Shown piece by piece: positions 1 to 7,162 of a stretch of DNA of 64,000 nt. Made by a program: the position numbers and the translations under genes. Source of the stretch: Candidatus Woesearchaeota archaeon (GTDB taxonomy: Archaea; Nanobdellota; Nanobdellia; Woesearchaeales; GW2011-AR4); contig JACPMX010000014.1 in assembly GCA_016185755.1 (NCBI GenBank), positions 1-64,000 of the forward strand, written 5' to 3'. Below the pieces are notes generated by a model, which saw nothing but the letters and a program-made list of their open reading frames with translations, was not told where the DNA came from and searched no databases. Position 1 is the first letter of the stretch. The number at the start of each line of letters is the position of its first letter.

Positions 1-337
1 TATAAACGCAAAATCTAACCCAGAAATTAGGCTCGCGCTTCGCCTTCTTCAAAAAGCTCTCGAAATCTATCGGCTTGTTCCTTGCATCATGCACAACAAG
101 CCTTTTCTTCTCCATGAGGTAGAGCGCTTCTATGAGGGAAAGCTGCACCCTTCCGTCATCAAGAAGGTTTCCGTACCTGCTTTGGTTATAGAGCTCTCTA
201 GCGTTATCCGAGCTTTCTGTAAGCACCCTTTCCCTTGAAAAAGCAGCTTTGACAGGCTCTTTTATTTGCTTTTCCTCAATCTTGTCCTTTTTCGGAAGAA
301 TTTCCTCTGGTTTGGTTTCTTCCTTCTTCTTGGCCAT
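1..337 (-). CDS. endA: tRNA-splicing endonuclease EndA, N-terminal part (cut by window edge)
   Basis: The frame starts at ATG 337 and runs off the left edge after 112 codons. EndA excises introns from precursor tRNAs at bulge-helix-bulge structures. After about 40 Lys/Glu-rich residues the protein reads as the EndA N-terminal domain: NARELYNQSRYG (45-56), LSLIEALYLMEKKRL (66-80) and DFESFL (91-96). The catalytic Tyr-His-Lys domain lies outside the window, so the subunit architecture cannot be judged. That architecture matters because the tRNA genes in this window carry introns at non-canonical positions. The family call rests on recognised motifs only. Confidence 0.75.
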   Translation of the reverse strand, partial: MAKKKEETKPEEILPKKDKIEEKQIKEPVKAAFSRERVLTESSDNARELYNQSRYGNLLDDGRVQLSLIEALYLMEKKRLVVHDARNKPIDFESFLKKAKREPNFWVRFCVY

Positions 338-353
338 TGTAAAATATGCTGGG

Positions 354-884
354 TTAAGGTATTGTTGGGTATTTAAAAAGGTTGTTAGTTTTTATCAAAT
401 CATCTTTTACCGAGTCATTATACCTCAAAATAAAATGTAGAAACCATTTTAAAAATACTCCAGCATTTTCTGCAGACTTTCTATCATCCGTAGAATTAAA
501 ACTTTTATTCCCATGTACGATATTACCTCTAATGATATAACAAATATCTAACATAGCAATTAACTTCTCAGCATAACTGCTTTTTACATTTTTCAATATA
601 TCCATCTGACGCTTCGAATCTTTCAATATTTTAGGTCCATCATATTCATTTTTTATCTCATTTTCCTGAAAATACAACAACTGGTTTTTACAAGAATCTA
701 ATATCTGTTTTTGGATTGGGTTCTTTATATCTCCAATGAGCTCGTTACGACGTAGAATCTTATCTTTCGTTAAAATTTCCAAACCGATGTACAAACAAAC
801 AAAATTCATATACTCCAAACTACTGTTATTTGAACGGTCAAGCCATTCCTTCGCTCGCTCTTTATTCCACTTCATTTTCGACAT
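354..884 (-). CDS. HEPN-like domain protein, possible RNase
   Basis: This 176-residue protein has no signal peptide or membrane segment. It contains RGNIVH (R119 to H124), which fits the R-x4-6-H active-site motif of HEPN ribonucleases and lies late in an all-helical sequence, where HEPN domains carry it. An NFVCLYIGLEIL helix at 27-38 resembles the first helix of Apea/abortive-infection HEPN proteins. The gene is much more AT-rich than the neighbouring endA and rnz. It faces two small membrane-protein genes across a palindromic TATA box at 921-932. HEPN membership is inferred from motif and helical pattern; toxin or defence function is a guess. Confidence 0.5.
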   Translation of the reverse strand: MSKMKWNKERAKEWLDRSNNSSLEYMNFVCLYIGLEILTKDKILRRNELIGDIKNPIQKQILDSCKNQLLYFQENEIKNEYDGPKILKDSKRQMDILKNVKSSYAEKLIAMLDICYIIRGNIVHGNKSFNSTDDRKSAENAGVFLKWFLHFILRYNDSVKDDLIKTNNLFKYPTIP

Positions 885-920
885 AACATCAACTTTTAGT
901 TGCCATTTACTATTTACGAA

Positions 921-932
921 ATATTTAAATAT
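921..932. promoter_or_regulatory. Palindromic TATA box, probably bidirectional
   Basis: ATATTTAAATAT is a perfect 12-bp palindrome. Counting about 26 nt from its centre gives a start at 953 on the plus strand, one base from ATG 954, and near 900 on the minus strand, just upstream of ATG 884. One element may therefore drive both the HEPN gene and the small membrane-protein pair. Confidence 0.5.
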
Positions 933-953
933 GGTAATATCTTCATCGGAGAT

Positions 954-1148
954 ATGGGGGCTTTGAGAGATAATTTTAAATTGGTATTTAGTAAGTGTTT
1001 TCCAGTTACTTTAGCATTAAGCATTATATTATTCTTAGTGTTATGGATGTATTTTGATAGAGTAAAAAGTTTTCAATTATCTTTATTTATTAGTGCAATA
1101 TTCATGTTTGTTCTCTTCTTTTATTACAAATATAGAGGTAAAAAATGA
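954..1148 (+). CDS. Small two-helix membrane protein
   Basis: The protein has 64 residues with two hydrophobic segments (about 14-30 and 38-56) and a basic C-terminus ending YKYRGKK. ATG 954 is preferred over an in-frame ATG at 900 because the TATA box at 921-932 places the transcript start at about 953. The stop codon overlaps the next ATG in an ATGA, so the two genes are probably translationally coupled. The gene is AT-rich like the divergent HEPN gene. No family was recognised. Confidence 0.5.
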   Translation: MGALRDNFKLVFSKCFPVTLALSIILFLVLWMYFDRVKSFQLSLFISAIFMFVLFFYYKYRGKK

Positions 1149-1279
1149 GTTTAACCATCAAAGATGGCATAAAATTTGGAATAGGGTTTTTCATCGGATT
1201 TGCAATATTCTTTTTTATATTATTTCTCTCATTATTAGTTTATTTTGCTTATTATCTCTCATCTTATTTGAAAACATGA
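1145..1279 (+). CDS. Tiny single-helix membrane protein
   Basis: This 44-residue protein (begins MSLTIKDGIKFG) has one long aromatic-rich hydrophobic helix at about 11-40. Its ATG overlaps the stop of the preceding gene (ATGA). It is too short for a homology call. Coupling to another membrane peptide and the shared AT-rich composition are the evidence that it is real. Confidence 0.4.
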   Translation: MSLTIKDGIKFGIGFFIGFAIFFFILFLSLLVYFAYYLSSYLKT

Positions 1280-1404
1280 TTATCTCCTCGTAAGTTTGCT
1301 TGAATTAAATCTATATAGTTATTAATTTCAAATTTTAATCTATTATGAATATCCATTGTTACATTTAAATATTTTCTATTTCTTACGCCTTCCAAACAAA
1401 AACC

Positions 1405-1413
1405 CTTATAAAT
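1405..1413 (+). promoter_or_regulatory. TATA box of rnz
   Basis: CTTATAAAT is centred on 1409, 26 nt before ATG 1435, which predicts a leaderless rnz transcript. Confidence 0.6.
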
Positions 1414-1434
1414 TATATTCCTATTCTCTATAGT

Positions 1435-2325
1435 ATGCAAATCACATTTCTTGGCACATCTTCAATGGTGCCGACAAAGGAAAGGAACCAGATTGCCGTT
1501 TTCCTCAGCTACGGCTCTGAAGGCATCTTGTTTGACTGCGGCGAAGGCACCCAGCGCCAGTTCAAGATAGCGGGAATAAGCCTCACAAAAGTCACAAAAA
1601 TCATCATAAGCCACTGGCACGGCGACCACGTTCTTGGCCTGCCTGGGTTGATGCAAACGCTGAGCTCCCTTGACTACACGGGCCGGCTTGAGATTTATGG
1701 CCCAAGCGGAACAAAGAAAAGGATGGAAAAGATGTTCGAGGCATTTGTATTTGACAGAAGGCTTGATTTTGATGTTAAAGAGGTTAAAACAGGCGCTTTT
1801 TTTGAGAATGATGATTTCATCATTGAAGCATTTCAGTTAGAGCATGGGATAGAGACGCTTGGCTACAGGTTTATTGAAAAGGACAAGAGGAAAGTTGACA
1901 TGAAAAAAGTCAAAAAATTTGGCATTCCATCCGGGCCTCTTATTGGAAAGCTGCAGCAGAGCAAGCCGATAGACCACAACGGCAGGAAAATCATGCCTGA
2001 TGATGTGACATACATAGAAAAAGGAAAGAAAGTTGCTTACATAACAGATACGGCCCTATGCGACGCATGCTACAAGACAGCAGAGAATGCAGACTTGCTC
2101 ATCTGCGAGGCTACATACTCGTCAAAGCTTGTTGACAAGAGCGAGGAACACGGCCACATGACAGCAAAGCATTCTGCCCAGATTGCAAACAAGGCTAATG
2201 TAAAGCAGCTCGTTTTGATACATTTCAGCGCAAGGTACAAGAACACGCAGGAGCTTGAAGAGGATGCAAGGGACATTTTCGACAATGTAATCTGCGCAAA
2301 GGATTTCATGAAGATAGAACTTTGA
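1435..2325 (+). CDS. rnz: Ribonuclease Z (tRNA 3' endonuclease)
   Basis: RNase Z cuts the 3' trailer from precursor tRNAs just after the discriminator base, leaving the end for CCA addition. The 296-residue length is typical. The metallo-beta-lactamase signature SHWHGDH gives ligands H60, H62, D64 and H65. ILFDCGEGTQRQ at 31-42 is the usual RNase Z motif, and a C-terminal HFSARY segment supplies the last histidine motif. The start sits 26 nt after a TATA box, so the mRNA is probably leaderless. It acts in the same pathway as endA and cca in this window. Confidence 0.93.
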   Translation: MQITFLGTSSMVPTKERNQIAVFLSYGSEGILFDCGEGTQRQFKIAGISLTKVTKIIISHWHGDHVLGLPGLMQTLSSLDYTGRLEIYGPSGTKKRMEKMFEAFVFDRRLDFDVKEVKTGAFFENDDFIIEAFQLEHGIETLGYRFIEKDKRKVDMKKVKKFGIPSGPLIGKLQQSKPIDHNGRKIMPDDVTYIEKGKKVAYITDTALCDACYKTAENADLLICEATYSSKLVDKSEEHGHMTAKHSAQIANKANVKQLVLIHFSARYKNTQELEEDARDIFDNVICAKDFMKIEL

Positions 2326-2397
2326 ATTTTTAGTTAAGGTTCAATATATATTCACTAACATATATACTTCACTATCACTGGACATGCTTGTGTGAAC

Positions 2398-2407
2398 TTT
2401 ATAAAGG
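2398..2407 (+). promoter_or_regulatory. TATA box upstream of the structured RNA and homing-endonuclease gene
   Basis: CTTTATAAAG is centred near 2402 and predicts a transcript start at about 2428, three bases before the first stem of the structured region 2431-2531. The position suggests that the structure forms at the 5' end of the transcript. Confidence 0.45.
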
Positions 2408-2430
2408 ACAAACTCTACCCCTTTTATTAA

Positions 2431-2531
2431 AAAGAGAACACATAAAACTGCTAAATAATGATTTTCCATTTGCTTTACAAATGTCTGCTAAAGCCTAAAT
2501 CAATTACGCAGTTTTGCTTAAAATTCTCTTT
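2431..2531 (+). ncRNA. Candidate structured RNA: long interrupted hairpin, free RNA or 5' leader
   Basis: Four nested inverted repeats fold this 101-nt stretch into one hairpin: AAAGAGAA 2431-2438 with TTCTCTTT 2524-2531; AAAACTGC 2444-2451 with GCAGTTTT 2508-2515; TGATTT 2459-2464 with AAATCA 2497-2502; CATTTG 2467-2472 with CAAATG 2478-2483. Twenty-eight pairs are exact Watson-Crick. A TATA box lies 26 nt before the first stem. I recognise no RNA family and see no T-run after the last stem, so a 5' leader of the endonuclease mRNA is as likely as a free RNA. The local AT content makes chance pairing a real alternative. Confidence 0.45.
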
Positions 2532-2541
2532 CCTATTAATT

Positions 2542-2572
2542 CCAAAGTTTAGTACAAAAATGAAAACTTCGG
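2542..2572 (+). promoter_or_regulatory. Hairpin reaching the Shine-Dalgarno of the homing-endonuclease gene
   Basis: CCAAAGTTT 2542-2550 pairs with AAACTTCGG 2564-2572 with one mismatch. The last two G residues are part of GGAG 2571-2574, the only Shine-Dalgarno-like sequence before ATG 2585. Folding would partly mask it. Confidence 0.3.
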
Positions 2573-2584
2573 AGATAGATTAAA

Positions 2585-3784
2585 ATGGAACATTACAAAC
2601 AAATACATATATGGAATTTACCAACTGATAAGATATACATAAAGTTCAACAAAGGATTTAGGGAGGGATTCTTTAATTTGGTTCATCAGAAATTTGGTAA
2701 TTTCAATTTAGCAGGAGAATTTCTACAAATTAAAAGACCAGATTCATTGCTAGCTAGAAATTGGAGAAATGGTACTAATTGCTGTCCCCTAGATTTAATG
2801 ATTAAATTGGCTAATGAAATTGAAATGCCTCTTGAAGAATTGGAGAATGGCATAGAAGAAATAAGATACAAAACAAATATTGGTAAACGAGGCGGCTCTA
2901 GTGGAAAACCAATAAAAAATCCAAAACTGCCAGTTATAGTTAATGAAGATTTTGCTGAAATATTAGGACATATTTGTGGAGATGGTACTATTTCTAGGCC
3001 AAATCCTAATAAAGGCATTTTCTTTAAATATACTAATAGCGAATTGGCCTTGATAGAATCTTTTCAAGCTTTAATGAGAAATATATTTGGTGATGTAGAG
3101 CCAACTATCATCAAGAGAAATGGGGAAGGTTATACAAGAGAAAATTATGTTTTACAATACCCTTCAATAGTATCTTTATTTGTTTTGAATGTATTTGATT
3201 ACAAGACAGGTATTGATATGGAATTGCCATCTTTTATATTCAATATGAATTTAAATGCCAAAGCTCGATTTCTAAGAGCAATGTTTGATGATGAATCTTG
3301 CGTTCAAGTTAAGAGGAAAGCGATATTATTTGGATTAAAACCAATAAATCCATTACTGGGTGTGATAAAACTATTAAATGAATTTGGTATTAAAACAGGA
3401 AACATTCATAAATATTCTAATGGAGCTTATAATAAATTTGGAGTAGCAGACAAAAATAGTGTTATAAAGTTCAGAGTGCTTATAGGCTTTAAGCATCCAG
3501 AAAAAAGTAAGAAATTGAACAGAATTATGGAGGTTGGATGGAGATTTGAAAGATATTGTAATTATAAAGCTAAAGAAAGAATAATAGAAATCATAAAAAT
3601 GAACAGATATTTGGAGGTTAGTCAAATTAGCAAGATTCTTAAAAGACAAAATGGCACAATTCAAAAACATTTAGAAGACCTGAGAAGAGACGGGAAGTTA
3701 GTTAGTCATAAAGCTCAAAGAAGAATAAATAATACCAACAGTTTTCCAAATGTCTGGCATATCAAAGAGGTAGAAAATGGCTAA
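2585..3784 (+). CDS. Free-standing LAGLIDADG homing endonuclease with HTH ends
   Basis: The 399-residue protein has two degenerate LAGLIDADG helices: AEILGHICGDG (124-134), with acidic D133, and ARFLRAMFDDE (227-237). They are about 100 residues apart, as in monomeric two-repeat enzymes. Residues 40-95 resemble a Cro/XRE helix-turn-helix. The C-terminus (about 330-390) looks like a winged helix with SQISKILKRQNGTIQKHLEDL. The gene is strongly AT-rich against its neighbours, a sign of recent transfer. Its last 8 bp overlap hjc. GGAG at 2571-2574 sets the start. Such enzymes cut a long target and copy themselves into it; the original target site is unknown. Confidence 0.75.
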   Translation: MEHYKQIHIWNLPTDKIYIKFNKGFREGFFNLVHQKFGNFNLAGEFLQIKRPDSLLARNWRNGTNCCPLDLMIKLANEIEMPLEELENGIEEIRYKTNIGKRGGSSGKPIKNPKLPVIVNEDFAEILGHICGDGTISRPNPNKGIFFKYTNSELALIESFQALMRNIFGDVEPTIIKRNGEGYTRENYVLQYPSIVSLFVLNVFDYKTGIDMELPSFIFNMNLNAKARFLRAMFDDESCVQVKRKAILFGLKPINPLLGVIKLLNEFGIKTGNIHKYSNGAYNKFGVADKNSVIKFRVLIGFKHPEKSKKLNRIMEVGWRFERYCNYKAKERIIEIIKMNRYLEVSQISKILKRQNGTIQKHLEDLRRDGKLVSHKAQRRINNTNSFPNVWHIKEVENG

Positions 3785-4169
3785 TAAAAGTAAAGGTTCA
3801 AATACCGAAAGAGATCTACTTCATAAGTTCTGGAGTACTGGAAAGTGGTGCGCCATCAGATCAGCCGGCAGCGGCTCCATGAAATACCCCGGACCGGACT
3901 TGCTTGTCGGCAACCTCTTCAGAAGAATGTCAATAGAATGCAAGTCGACAAAAGATGACAAGGTTTACCTGAATGAGCATGATGTTGAACAGTTAAAAGA
4001 ATTCTCCAAGGTATTTGACGCGAAGCCTTTGTTTGCAGTCAAATTTTCAAAAAAAGACTGGCTGTTCCTTGCGATCGAGGACCTGCAGAAGACTCCAAAA
4101 GGATATGTCATTGACTCAAAAGTTGCAGAGCTAAGGGGGCTTTCTTTTGGCGAAATTACCTCATATTAG
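3777..4169 (+). CDS. hjc: Holliday junction resolvase Hjc
   Basis: Hjc cleaves four-way DNA junctions symmetrically in recombinational repair. The 130-residue length is normal and the catalytic set is complete: E11 in the KGSNTERDLL helix, D41 in YPGPDLLV, and E54-x-K56 in IECKST. The RSAGSG motif (28-33) is typical. The first 16-18 codons are AT-rich like the upstream homing-endonuclease gene, and composition changes to the chromosomal style near 3830. The 5' end may have been replaced together with that gene. Translation is probably coupled through the 8-bp overlap. Confidence 0.9.
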   Translation: MANKSKGSNTERDLLHKFWSTGKWCAIRSAGSGSMKYPGPDLLVGNLFRRMSIECKSTKDDKVYLNEHDVEQLKEFSKVFDAKPLFAVKFSKKDWLFLAIEDLQKTPKGYVIDSKVAELRGLSFGEITSY

Positions 4170-4171
4170 AA

Positions 4172-4360
4172 TTATCTTCTCTTGATTGCCCTTTCAATCC
4201 TTATCTCTTCCTTCACGACCTTGTCCACTACCCTTTCAATGTGCATCTCTATCCTTGCAATCCTTCTTTCCATCAGGACAAGAATCCTCAGAGAATAAAC
4301 AATGGCAGCCAAAGTTCCTATGATAATAGCAAGAGTTATTTCCTGAACGCCAAAAGCCAT
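4172..4360 (-). CDS. Small membrane protein with charged helical tail
   Basis: The protein has 62 residues: an N-terminal hydrophobic helix (about 6-28) and a strongly amphipathic Arg/Glu tail (IARIEMHIERVVDKVVKEEIRIERAIKRR region). A GAGGTGA Shine-Dalgarno lies 5 nt before ATG 4360, and a palindromic TATTTAAATA (4399-4408) lies further upstream. It ends 2 bp from the convergent hjc. No family was recognised. The tail looks like a coiled coil or a membrane-peripheral helix. Confidence 0.6.
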   Translation of the reverse strand: MAFGVQEITLAIIIGTLAAIVYSLRILVLMERRIARIEMHIERVVDKVVKEEIRIERAIKRR

Positions 4361-4419
4361 CTGATCACCTCAATTTACTTTACTAGCTGTTTTTTTGGTT
4401 ATTTAAATAGTTTTCGTAT

Positions 4420-5754
4420 CTAAGTTTTTGCGGCAGCTTTCTTCCCCCCTTTTTCCTTGTTCATAAATCTAGCCCTTCTTAGCGTGTATTGCGCCGGATT
4501 TTTAATCCCTTTTTTGTGCAGCTCATCGCAAAGCCTGCTTATTCCCAGCCCTGCCATGTACATCTCGTTGTCGCAGTTAGGCGGCAGTATTTTCTTCTGC
4601 GACTGCTTGTGGTGCCTCAATTGGCCTATGAGATAAACTTCCCTCAACGGCTCCCTGTTCTTTGCATTCCACTCCCTCAGCTTTTTTTCTATCATGTCAT
4701 AATCCCACCCTATTGAAGTGAAGAAATTCAGCAGTATGAACAATGCCCTTTTCCTTCCGTCTTCCAGCCCGTTTAAAATGTGCCTGATGCACGGCGGGAA
4801 AAATTCCTCTGGAAGGGCATTCTGGGGAGCCTCATATTCTTTTTTTTCCTTTGCAGCGCTCGATTCCTGCTTTATGCTGAAGTCAAGCGCCTCGGTCAGC
4901 AGTTGCCTTGCCTCGCCGCTTTTGGCATTTCCCTTGTCAAGGAACCTGTGCCTGCTTATCCTCACGTTTTTCGGAATTGCAAGCTCCTTGCTGAAAAGCA
5001 TTACTTTGTCAGGGTTTAATGGCGTTGAAACCAATCCGGATTTCTCGTGCAGCGAATAAGGCATCCTGTACAAATGCCTTGACGATATCAGCAAAGTGTC
5101 TATGTTCAAAAACGGCTCTGCATTTAATGCCCTTATCTTGTTGTCATAGTAGGTTATCTCATTTGCATTTTTTCCTGTTTTCTCTATTATTGCATTGAAA
5201 TTGTTTTTTTCAAGCTCCATTATTCTTGCCCCTAATTCCCTCTTTATCATCTCCCTTATGTACAGCGCTATCTTCCTCGGGGCTTCCGGGAACATTCTGC
5301 TTGTCTCCTCATTCCTTATTTTCTCTGGGAAAGCCTCGAACGGGACTCCGATATGGAATCCCTTGTTGCCGGAAAACTTGCATGATATTGATGTTATTCC
5401 GTGGAACTTCAGCGCTTTTATCACAAGGTCAGCTGCAATCTTTGAATACTCAAAAAAGCCGCAGTCAATGTCAAGAATCAGGTCCCACCCAATCCTCAGG
5501 CTGTCAAGCTCGTGCCTTCTCAAGGATGTGTCGAGCTGCAGTGCATTTTTCCACAGCTCTTCGGAAGCATGGAAAGAAGTTGCCCCTTGCTTTGCAAGCT
5601 CAAGAATATCGCCATTATTTCTCAGAACATCGGGCCTTTTGCCAAAGCTTTCATTGAACTTGGCCGCTATCTCCCTGTCACCTGAATTTGCTATAATCTC
5701 CCCCTGTATATCATCCCTTTTGTAATGGCTCAAAGAAACGCTGATTGGAATCAT
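4420..5754 (-). CDS. priS: Fused DNA primase: PriS catalytic domain plus PriL-like C-terminal domain
   Basis: Primase makes the RNA primers for DNA replication. Residues 1 to about 290 are PriS: catalytic D95 and D97 in WDLILDIDC, then the SGNKGFH motif at 128-134. Residues about 315-425 are the PriL C-terminal domain, normally a separate subunit that holds a [4Fe-4S] cluster: FFPPC (C322), PPNC (C394), RLC (C409), then the IKNPAQY signature. Only three of the four expected cluster cysteines are visible; GLG stands about where a GxC is usual. A single-chain PriS-PriL primase is known from Nanoarchaeum. The total of 444 residues lacks most of PriL's N-terminal domain. The tail is Lys-rich. Confidence 0.88.
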   Translation of the reverse strand: MIPISVSLSHYKRDDIQGEIIANSGDREIAAKFNESFGKRPDVLRNNGDILELAKQGATSFHASEELWKNALQLDTSLRRHELDSLRIGWDLILDIDCGFFEYSKIAADLVIKALKFHGITSISCKFSGNKGFHIGVPFEAFPEKIRNEETSRMFPEAPRKIALYIREMIKRELGARIMELEKNNFNAIIEKTGKNANEITYYDNKIRALNAEPFLNIDTLLISSRHLYRMPYSLHEKSGLVSTPLNPDKVMLFSKELAIPKNVRISRHRFLDKGNAKSGEARQLLTEALDFSIKQESSAAKEKKEYEAPQNALPEEFFPPCIRHILNGLEDGRKRALFILLNFFTSIGWDYDMIEKKLREWNAKNREPLREVYLIGQLRHHKQSQKKILPPNCDNEMYMAGLGISRLCDELHKKGIKNPAQYTLRRARFMNKEKGGKKAAAKT

Positions 5755-5817
5755 AAATCAGGGTATTTTTTTCGATTTTTAAGAGTTTGCATGAAAAACA
5801 ATATAAAAGACAGCATC

Positions 5818-6183
5818 ATGGCAAATAGCATGAGAGACATTGAAGAATTCAAAAAGCACATTGATAAAATAAAAAGCTCAAACATTCTGGTAATAGTCGA
5901 AGGCAAAAAGGACAGGAATGCGCTTGAAAGCCTTGGAATCAGCAACGTAGTTGAGCTGAGCAAGAAGCCCTTGTTCCAGATTGTCGAGGAAATTGCAGGC
6001 TCAAACAAGGAATGTATCATACTTACTGACTTGGACAAGAAAGGCAAGGAGCTTTATGGAAAACTCAACTCAAACCTGCAGAGGCACGGGGTTAAAGTCA
6101 ACAATAAATTCAGGGAATTCCTGTTCAGGAACACTAAGCTGAGGCAGGTAGAGGGGCTTGGCTCTTACCTAGAGGCCCTCTAG
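5818..6183 (+). CDS. Small TOPRIM-domain protein (UPF0292-like)
   Basis: This is a stand-alone TOPRIM fold of about 121 residues. ILVIVEGKKDRNAL carries the conserved glutamate, and CIILTDLDKKGKEL carries the DxD motif. The fold is shared by DnaG primases, topoisomerases and RNase M5. Small archaeal versions are of uncertain function, possibly RNA maturation or nucleic-acid cleavage. The start is uncertain: ATG 5791, 5818 and 5830 are all in frame, and 5818 is chosen as giving a compact N-terminus. The gene is divergent from primase, and its last 15 bp overlap the convergent htpX. Confidence 0.75.
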   Translation: MANSMRDIEEFKKHIDKIKSSNILVIVEGKKDRNALESLGISNVVELSKKPLFQIVEEIAGSNKECIILTDLDKKGKELYGKLNSNLQRHGVKVNNKFREFLFRNTKLRQVEGLGSYLEAL

Positions 6184-7068
6184 CCTCTTTATCCTTTCAT
6201 TTATGTCAGGGTGTGTTGCAAAGAGAACATTAATCCTGCCTCCAAAAGTCCTCAATGGGTTTTCTATGAACAGATGCGCGGTTGCCTTGTTTGCAGCCTC
6301 TACAAGCGGCTCCTTGTCATTCTTTATCTTTCTCAATGCATTTGCAAGCCCGCTTGGATTTCTTGACAATAAAGCCCCGTCAGCATCTGCAAGGAACTCC
6401 CTCTTTCTGCTCACAGCCAGCTTAATCAGCTGCGCTATCAAAGGAGACAAAACAGCTAAAACAAGTCCGATAATGATTATCACAGCTGCAACTATGCCCC
6501 CTCCTTTTGAGTTTCTTCTGCCTTTCCCGTAGAACATGCTCCTCAAAAACATGTCGCTAAGCAATGCAATGACCCCCACAAGCACAACAACAAACATCAT
6601 CATCCTTATGTCATAGTTCCTGATATGGCTCAGTTCATGGGCTATGACTCCCTCAAGCTCTTCCCTCTTAAGCCTGCTTAAAGCCCCTGTCGTCACAGTC
6701 ACAGAGGCATGCTTCGGATCCCTGCCGGTAGCAAATGCATTAATTGCCGTGTCATCTATCACGTATATCTTTGGGGCTTGGATTCCTGCTGCAATTGCAA
6801 GGCCTTCAACAGTGTTCACAAGGTGAGGGTATTTTTTTCTGTCAGCAGGCACTGCATGGCTCATGCCCAGTATCATCTTGTCACCCGAATAGAAGCTTAT
6901 CAAGGTCATTATCGTCGATATTATGACTGCAAAAGCAACTCCAATGTATACGTCCCCAAAATAAAGCCCGAAAGCATATCCCAGCAGCCCAATGATTATA
7001 AAGAAAAATAAAATCAAAATTATTGACTTTCTCTTGTTTGAAGAAATATGGTCATAAAGCGTAGGCAT
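6169..7068 (-). CDS. htpX: HtpX-like membrane zinc metalloprotease (M48), copy 1
   Basis: HtpX is a membrane-bound quality-control protease. The zinc-binding HELSH is at 144-148, with a third ligand in the later SRKREFLADADGA segment. Hydrophobic helices lie at about 15-32, 40-60, 152-172 and 190-215. ATG 7068 (MPTLYDHISSNK) is the typical HtpX N-terminus, so a TTG five codons upstream is rejected. It lies downstream of lemA on the same strand, the common lemA-htpX pairing. A second HtpX, copy 2, lies on the other strand beyond lemA. Confidence 0.9.
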   Translation of the reverse strand: MPTLYDHISSNKRKSIILILFFFIIIGLLGYAFGLYFGDVYIGVAFAVIISTIMTLISFYSGDKMILGMSHAVPADRKKYPHLVNTVEGLAIAAGIQAPKIYVIDDTAINAFATGRDPKHASVTVTTGALSRLKREELEGVIAHELSHIRNYDIRMMMFVVVLVGVIALLSDMFLRSMFYGKGRRNSKGGGIVAAVIIIIGLVLAVLSPLIAQLIKLAVSRKREFLADADGALLSRNPSGLANALRKIKNDKEPLVEAANKATAHLFIENPLRTFGGRINVLFATHPDINERIKRLEGL

Positions 7069-7162
7069 TTTCCAAAAGGGCAATATTAGCTGGCTACCTC
7101 AATCACGATTGCATAAAGAGGCAGTTAAGGTTTTTTAAATTTCTTAGTATAATTATTAAAAA

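Noticed and set aside
2585-3784. Homing endonuclease as part of an intein.
   Set aside because: No intein splicing motifs, no host protein halves, and independent start and stop codons.
7069-7083. TTG 7083 as start of the first htpX.
   Set aside because: ATG 7068 gives the family-typical MPTLYDH start.
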